NCBI GenBank assembly: GCA_001724315.1
Contig: MEEC01000082.1
Location: 1 to 9,875 of the forward strand
DNA length: 9,875 bases
Reading direction: 5' to 3'
Source of the DNA: Lautropia sp. SCN 70-15
Lineage (GTDB): Bacteria > Pseudomonadota > Gammaproteobacteria > Burkholderiales > Burkholderiaceae_E
Position numbers and translations under genes: made by a program. Positions 6,659 through 9,875 of the stretch are shown here, in pieces (position 1 is the first letter of the stretch; every line of letters begins with the position of its first letter). The notes beneath the pieces are model-generated. The model searched no databases and had not been told where the DNA came from. It saw only the letters and a program-made list of their open reading frames with translations.

Positions 6659-7675
6659 TCAGGCCGCCTGCCTGGCGCGCTGCGCGCGCTTTCGCGCGTG
6701 CGCCAGCGCCGCCTCGCGCACCCAGGCGCCGTTGGCCTGGGCGCGCCGGCGGGTCTCCAGCCGCTCGCGGTTGCAGGGGCCGTCGCCGTTGACCACGCGC
6801 CAGAACTCGCTCCAGTCGATCGGCCCGTGGTCGTAGTGGCCGCGCTCGGCGTTCCACTTCAGGTCCGGGTCGGGAATCCTCAGCCCCAGCAGCTCGGCCT
6901 GCGGCACGGTGGCATCGATGAACTTCTGCCGCAGGTCGTCGTTGGAGATGCGCTTGATCCCCCACTTCATCGTCTGCGCGGAGTGCACCGATTCGGCGTC
7001 GCTCGGCCCGAACATCATCACCACCGGCCACCACCAGCGGTCCAGCGCCTCCTGGGCCATCGCCTTCTGCGCGGCCGTGCCTCGGCACAGCGCGAGCATC
7101 AGCTCGTAGCCCTGGCGCTGGTGGAAGGACTCCTCCTTGCAGATCCGGATCATCGCGCGGGCGTAGGGGCCGTAGGAGCAGCGGCACAGCGGGATCTGGT
7201 TCATGATCGCCGCGCCGTCGACCAGCCAGCCGATGCAGCCCATGTCGGCCCAGCTCAGCGTCGGGTAGTTGAAGATCGACGAGTACTTGGCCTTGCCGGA
7301 GAGGAGCGCCTCGACCATCTCGTCGCGCGAGACGCCCAGGGTTTCCGCCGCCGAGTACAGGTAGAGCCCGTGACCGCCCTCGTCCTGGACCTTGGCGAGC
7401 AGGATGGCCTTGCGGCGCAGGCTGGGCGCGCGGGTGATCCAGTTCCCCTCGGGGAGCATGCCGACCACCTCGGAATGCGCGTGCTGCGAGATCTGCCGGA
7501 CCAGCGTGCGACGGTACGCTTCGGGCATCCAGTCCTGAGGCTCGATCTTGCGGTCGGCCTCGATGGCCGAGTCGAATGCCTGCTGCCGGGCCGGATCGGC
7601 CGGCGAGTCGCTCGCGCCGGCAGCCGTGCGCTCCCTGGGAGGCTGGCCGGGCAGGTCGATGGCCTGGGTATACAT
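6659..7675 (-). CDS. paaA: Phenylacetyl-CoA epoxidase catalytic subunit PaaA
   Basis: PaaA is the diiron oxygenase that uses O2 to epoxidise the ring of phenylacetyl-CoA at the 1,2 position, the key step of aerobic phenylacetate breakdown. The 338-residue product carries the ferritin-like iron ligands E69, E99 and H102 (DEGGHG), D153, and E182 and H185 (EESFH), aligned from memory with E. coli E42, E72/H75, D126 and E155/H158. It is about 29 residues longer than E. coli PaaA (about 309): the first 30 or so form a low-complexity N-terminal extension, and the C-terminus is a basic helix (ARKRAQRARQAA). The start is ATG at 7675, with GGAG (7684-7687) eight bases before it. It is the first gene of the operon. 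Confidence 0.97.
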   Translation of the reverse strand: MYTQAIDLPGQPPRERTAAGASDSPADPARQQAFDSAIEADRKIEPQDWMPEAYRRTLVRQISQHAHSEVVGMLPEGNWITRAPSLRRKAILLAKVQDEGGHGLYLYSAAETLGVSRDEMVEALLSGKAKYSSIFNYPTLSWADMGCIGWLVDGAAIMNQIPLCRCSYGPYARAMIRICKEESFHQRQGYELMLALCRGTAAQKAMAQEALDRWWWPVVMMFGPSDAESVHSAQTMKWGIKRISNDDLRQKFIDATVPQAELLGLRIPDPDLKWNAERGHYDHGPIDWSEFWRVVNGDGPCNRERLETRRRAQANGAWVREAALAHARKRAQRARQAA

Positions 7676-7721
7676 CGGGGGTTCTCCGGTGAGGCGGGCG
7701 GCACGATACGCAAAGGCCGTA

Positions 7722-7742
7722 GGATCCCGTCGGGCGGGATCC
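7722..7742 (-). repeat. Perfect 8-bp stem-loop in the paaA leader
   Basis: GGATCCCG (7722-7729) and CGGGATCC (7735-7742) are perfect inverted arms around a 5-base loop. From the proposed promoter, transcription would begin near 7749, so this hairpin would form within about ten bases of the 5' end of the paa mRNA, 46 bases before the paaA start. It may stabilise the transcript 5' end or be a second protein site. No T-run follows, so it is not a terminator. Confidence 0.8.
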
Positions 7743-7755
7743 CTTTTCCCAGGAC

Positions 7756-7783
7756 TTTATATCCCGACCGGCCGGTCGGTCAA
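7756..7783 (-). promoter_or_regulatory. Sigma70-type promoter of the paa operon
   Basis: On the minus strand TTGACC (-35, 7783-7778) is followed after 16 bases by TATAAA (-10, 7761-7756). Each hexamer matches five of six consensus bases. Start of transcription is expected near 7749, giving a leader of about 75 bases before paaA. The spacer is almost entirely the 16-bp palindrome, so a bound repressor would block polymerase directly. Confidence 0.78.
7764..7779. promoter_or_regulatory. 16-bp perfect palindrome, probable PaaR (TetR) operator
   Basis: CCGACCGGCCGGTCGG reads the same on both strands. Its size and GACCG-type half sites fit TetR-family operators, and it lies between the -35 and -10 of the paaA promoter. 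It is also 21 bases before the start codon of the divergent enolase-superfamily gene, so one bound dimer could control both. The PaaR-like regulator is encoded in the same operon. Binding is inferred, not shown. Confidence 0.75.
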
Positions 7784-7800
7784 CAAACAGGGAGCTTCTC

Positions 7801-8949
7801 TTGAAAATCACCGATCTGCGCGTGCACGTGCTGCAGAGCCCGCTCGACCAGCCCTTCGCCTTCTCCCAGGGCTGGGTCGGCCGCCGCTCGGCGACCCTGG
7901 TCGAGGTCGCGACGGACAGCGGCCTGACCGGCTGGGGCGAGGCCTTCGCGCAAGGGCTCGAGCCGCCGCAGATCGCCGCCGCGGTCATCGAGCACGCGCT
8001 GCGCCCGCTGGTGCTGGGCGCGAACCCGCTCGACATCGAGGTCCTCTGGCACCGGATGTACCACCAGACCCGCGACTACGGCCGCAAGGGCTCGGTGATC
8101 GCGGCCATCAGCGCGGTCGACATCGCCCTGTGGGACCTGGCCGGCAAGCACTACCGCGAGCCGGTGCACCGCCTGCTGGGCGGCGCCTTCCGGGACCGGG
8201 TCCAGCCCTACGCGACCGGCTTCTATCGCCTTCGCGGCCAGGGCGAGGCGCCCCGCCTGGCCGACGAGGCGCTGGCCCACTTCGAGGCCGGCTTCCGGCT
8301 GATGAAGGTCAAGCTCGGCTACGGCGTGGACGACGACATCGCGGTGATCCGCGCGGTCGCCCGGGCAATCGAGGGCCGCGGCGTCACGCTGATGGTCGAC
8401 ACCAACCACGCCTACGGCCGCGCCGAGGCCCTGCGCCTGGGCTACGTGCTCGACGAGCTCGACCTGCGCTGGTACGAGGAGCCGGTGGCGCCCGAGGACA
8501 TCGACGGCTATTGCGAGCTGCGGGCGCGCCTGCGCACGCCGATCGCCGGCGGCGAGAACGAGCACACGCTGCACGGCTTCCGCGAGCTCCTCGGCCGCCA
8601 CGCGGTCGACATCGCCCAGCCCGACGTGGGCTCGTGCGGCGGGCTGACCGCCGCCCGTCACATCGTCGCGCTCGCCCAGGCCAACGGAATCGAGGTCAAC
8701 CCGCACGTCTGGGGCTCGGCGGTGGCGCAGGCCGCCTCGCTGCACCTGATCGCGGCCTTGCCGGTGGCCCATCACTCGGTCTTCGCCCGGCCGCCGGTGC
8801 TCGAGTACGACCGCTCGTCTCACCCCTTCCGGCGCGAGCTGGTGACCGAGCCGATCGAGATGACCGACGGCGCCGTGCCGGTGCCGCAAGGCCCGGGGCT
8901 GGGCATCACCCTGCGCGCCGAGACCCTGGATCGGTTCCGGATTCGCTGA
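7801..8949 (+). CDS. Mandelate racemase/muconate lactonizing enzyme family protein
   Basis: A 382-residue enolase-superfamily enzyme that should abstract a proton next to a carboxylate and then racemise, dehydrate or cycloisomerise its substrate. The capping domain (about 1-125) precedes the TIM barrel. Catalytic residues are complete: K169-x-K171 on strand 2, metal ligands D200 (VDTNHAYG), E226 (YEEP) and E252 (GGEN), and the Asp-His dyad D275 (QPDVG) and H302 (NPHVWGSAV), with E335. KxK plus Asp-His marks the mandelate racemase subgroup, which includes many acid-sugar dehydratases. The substrate cannot be read from sequence. The start is TTG, with AGGGAG (7789-7794) six bases upstream; no ATG fits. 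It diverges from paaA across the palindromic operator, and may be co-regulated with it. No paa pathway step needs such an enzyme. Confidence 0.87.
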   Translation: MKITDLRVHVLQSPLDQPFAFSQGWVGRRSATLVEVATDSGLTGWGEAFAQGLEPPQIAAAVIEHALRPLVLGANPLDIEVLWHRMYHQTRDYGRKGSVIAAISAVDIALWDLAGKHYREPVHRLLGGAFRDRVQPYATGFYRLRGQGEAPRLADEALAHFEAGFRLMKVKLGYGVDDDIAVIRAVARAIEGRGVTLMVDTNHAYGRAEALRLGYVLDELDLRWYEEPVAPEDIDGYCELRARLRTPIAGGENEHTLHGFRELLGRHAVDIAQPDVGSCGGLTAARHIVALAQANGIEVNPHVWGSAVAQAASLHLIAALPVAHHSVFARPPVLEYDRSSHPFRRELVTEPIEMTDGAVPVPQGPGLGITLRAETLDRFRIR

Positions 8950-8958
8950 GCCCGCCTT

Positions 8959-9010
8959 GCGCCGATGCCACGCCCGGTTCGGCGCCAATTGACAGGTTCG
9001 CGGAACCGGG
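8959..9010. repeat. Overlapping inverted repeats after the enolase-superfamily gene
   Basis: GCGCCGA (8959-8965) pairs with TCGGCGC (8979-8985). CCCGGTTC (8973-8980) pairs with GAACCGGG (9003-9010). GGTTC-GCG-GAACC (8995-9007) is a third dyad. The first two share bases and cannot form together. The first might weakly end transcription of the upstream gene, but no T-run follows. The last two lie across the tRNA promoter. Confidence 0.45.
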
Positions 9011-9017
9011 ACATAAT
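8989..9017 (+). promoter_or_regulatory. Strong sigma70 promoter of the tRNA-tuf unit
   Basis: TTGACA (8989-8994, full consensus) is followed after exactly 17 bases by CATAAT (9012-9017, five of six). Transcription should begin near 9024, about six bases before tRNA-Tyr. This near-ideal promoter suits a stable RNA and EF-Tu transcription unit. The spacer contains GGTTC-GCG-GAACC, a 5-base-arm dyad. Confidence 0.85.
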
Positions 9018-9029
9018 CAGCGGTTCCCT

Positions 9030-9115
9030 GGAGGGGTGCCCGAGTGGCTAAAGGGGGCAGACTGTAAATCTGTTGGCTTACGCCTACGTTGGTTCGAATC
9101 CAACCCCCTCCACCA
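9030..9115 (+). tRNA. tRNA-Tyr (anticodon GTA)
   Basis: The acceptor GGAGGGG (9030-9036) pairs with CCCCTCC (9105-9111), followed by A and an encoded CCA (9113-9115). The anticodon loop CTGTAAA (9062-9068) has GTA at 9064-9066, for tyrosine. The stem pairs 9057-9061 with 9069-9073, with one G-T wobble. The T arm is GTTGG-TTCGAAT-CCAAC (9088-9104). The 86-base length with a long variable arm fits a class II tRNA-Tyr. It is first in the tRNA-tuf unit. Confidence 0.96.
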
Positions 9116-9122
9116 GGTTTCT

Positions 9123-9136
9123 CCGGCGTTCGCCGG
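9123..9136 (+). repeat. Short hairpin after tRNA-Tyr
   Basis: CCGGCG (9123-9128) and CGCCGG (9131-9136) are perfect arms with two bases between; in RNA this is a 5-pair stem with a GTTC loop, seven bases after CCA. No T-run follows, so it more likely marks a processing or 3'-end stabilising hairpin than a terminator. The rest of the 118-base spacer to tRNA-Gly shows no gene. Confidence 0.4.
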
Positions 9137-9233
9137 GCGTCCGGGTCTCGATTGCCGCCGCTGGTCGGTCGTGCAGCGGGCGCGGATGGCCGGTCGGCTG
9201 TCGGGGTCCGGGGAGTGCGGTGCGGCAGCCCGG

Positions 9234-9307
9234 GCGGGTGTAGCTCAATGGTAGAGCAGAAGCCTTCCAAGCTTACGACGAGGGTTCGATTCCCTTCACC
9301 CGCTCCA
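9234..9307 (+). tRNA. tRNA-Gly (anticodon TCC)
   Basis: The acceptor GCGGGTG (9234-9240) pairs with CACCCGC (9297-9303), followed by T and CCA (9305-9307). The anticodon TCC is at 9266-9268 in loop CTTCCAA. The anticodon stem has four good pairs (AAGC/GCTT), with a G-A mismatch at its outer end. Length with CCA is 74 bases. It sits between tRNA-Tyr and tRNA-Thr as in the E. coli tufB unit. Confidence 0.96.
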
Positions 9308-9352
9308 TCCGGCTCCGCGCGGCATCGAGAGAGCTGGGTTTTTGCAGGTTTC

Positions 9353-9427
<75 letters not shown>

Positions 9428-9512
9428 CAATTCGGATTCGCCGGGAAAGCCTGTCGGCCCGGCGCGATCGCATCGTCATCAGGCTGGCACCATCTAGCAT
9501 CGGGAGTCTTGC
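9428..9512 (+). promoter_or_regulatory. tuf leader with stem-loop and ribosome binding site
   Basis: This 85-base leader joins tRNA-Thr to tuf. CGCCGGG (9439-9445) and CCCGGCG (9458-9464) form a perfect 7-base stem with a 12-base loop; it could mark processing between the tRNA and the mRNA. GGGAG (9502-9506) lies six bases before the tuf ATG. I see no separate strong promoter, so tuf probably depends on the promoter before tRNA-Tyr. Confidence 0.6.

Positions 9513-9875
<363 letters not shown>

Noticed and set aside
7722..7742. Leader hairpin of paaA as an intrinsic terminator or attenuator
   Set aside because: No U-rich tract follows the stem in the transcribed direction and no short leader peptide or alternative stem is seen.
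6389..7804. Plus-strand open frame of 471 codons antisense to paaA and paaB
   Set aside because: It is antisense to two well-conserved genes and has no recognisable domain; high GC content removes stop codons by chance.
7548..9254. Plus-strand open frame of 568 codons over the paaA 5' end, the enolase-superfamily gene and tRNA-Tyr
   Set aside because: It lies in another frame of a clear enzyme gene and runs through a tRNA. Its Arg/Ala/Pro-rich product is typical of GC-rich shadow frames.
9333..9352. T-rich stretch before tRNA-Thr as a terminator
   Set aside because: The GGGTTTTTGC run has no stable GC stem directly before it, and tRNA-Thr and tuf downstream need read-through.

Overview
The window looks like the chromosome of a GC-rich betaproteobacterium, most likely of the order Burkholderiales. 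Evidence is the very high GC content with C/G-ending codons, a paaABCDE operon of the betaproteobacterial type with a TetR regulator, and an EF-Tu N-terminus and tRNA-Tyr/Gly/Thr-tuf order of the kind found in that group. Gene density is high and there is no gene-free stretch over 300 bases. No mobile element, CRISPR array or phage gene is visible.

Region 1 (1-2217): a 3'-truncated isocitrate dehydrogenase gene on the minus strand (Rickettsia-type, with NAD-type cofactor residues) faces a divergent CbbR-like LysR regulator on the plus strand. The 98-base gap between them is AT-rich on the lysR side, with a T-N11-A box and several short dyads.

Region 2 (2224-7675): a seven-gene minus-strand operon, in transcription order paaA, paaB, paaC, paaD, paaE, a TetR regulator (PaaR-like), and an MBL-fold protein. 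PaaABCE is the ring-1,2-phenylacetyl-CoA epoxidase of aerobic phenylacetate catabolism. PaaD is its Fe-S/maturation partner, PaaE the reductase. The paaC/paaD genes overlap by GTGA and tetR/MBL by ATGA. The other pathway genes (paaK ligase, paaG/Z/J/F/H) are not in the window. The MBL protein lacks the Asp-His half of the HxHxDH metal motif.

Region 3 (7676-7800): the divergent control region between paaA and an enolase-superfamily gene. It has a near-consensus sigma70 promoter for paaA (TTGACC-16-TATAAA on the minus strand) whose spacer is filled by a perfect 16-bp palindrome, a likely TetR operator, followed by a perfect 8-bp hairpin in the paaA leader.

Region 4 (7801-8949): a mandelate racemase-type enolase-superfamily enzyme with a complete catalytic set (KxK, D/E/E, Asp-His) and a TTG start.

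Region 5 (8989-9875): a strong promoter, then tRNA-Tyr(GTA), tRNA-Gly(TCC), tRNA-Thr(GGT) and the start of tuf (EF-Tu), cut by the window end. This is the conserved tRNA-tufB transcription unit.

Most of the window is well-understood housekeeping and catabolic sequence. The points that deserve a second look are the atypical MBL protein in the paa operon, the nested paa promoter/operator shared with the racemase-type gene, and the Rickettsia-type isocitrate dehydrogenase. No wholly new system is evident.
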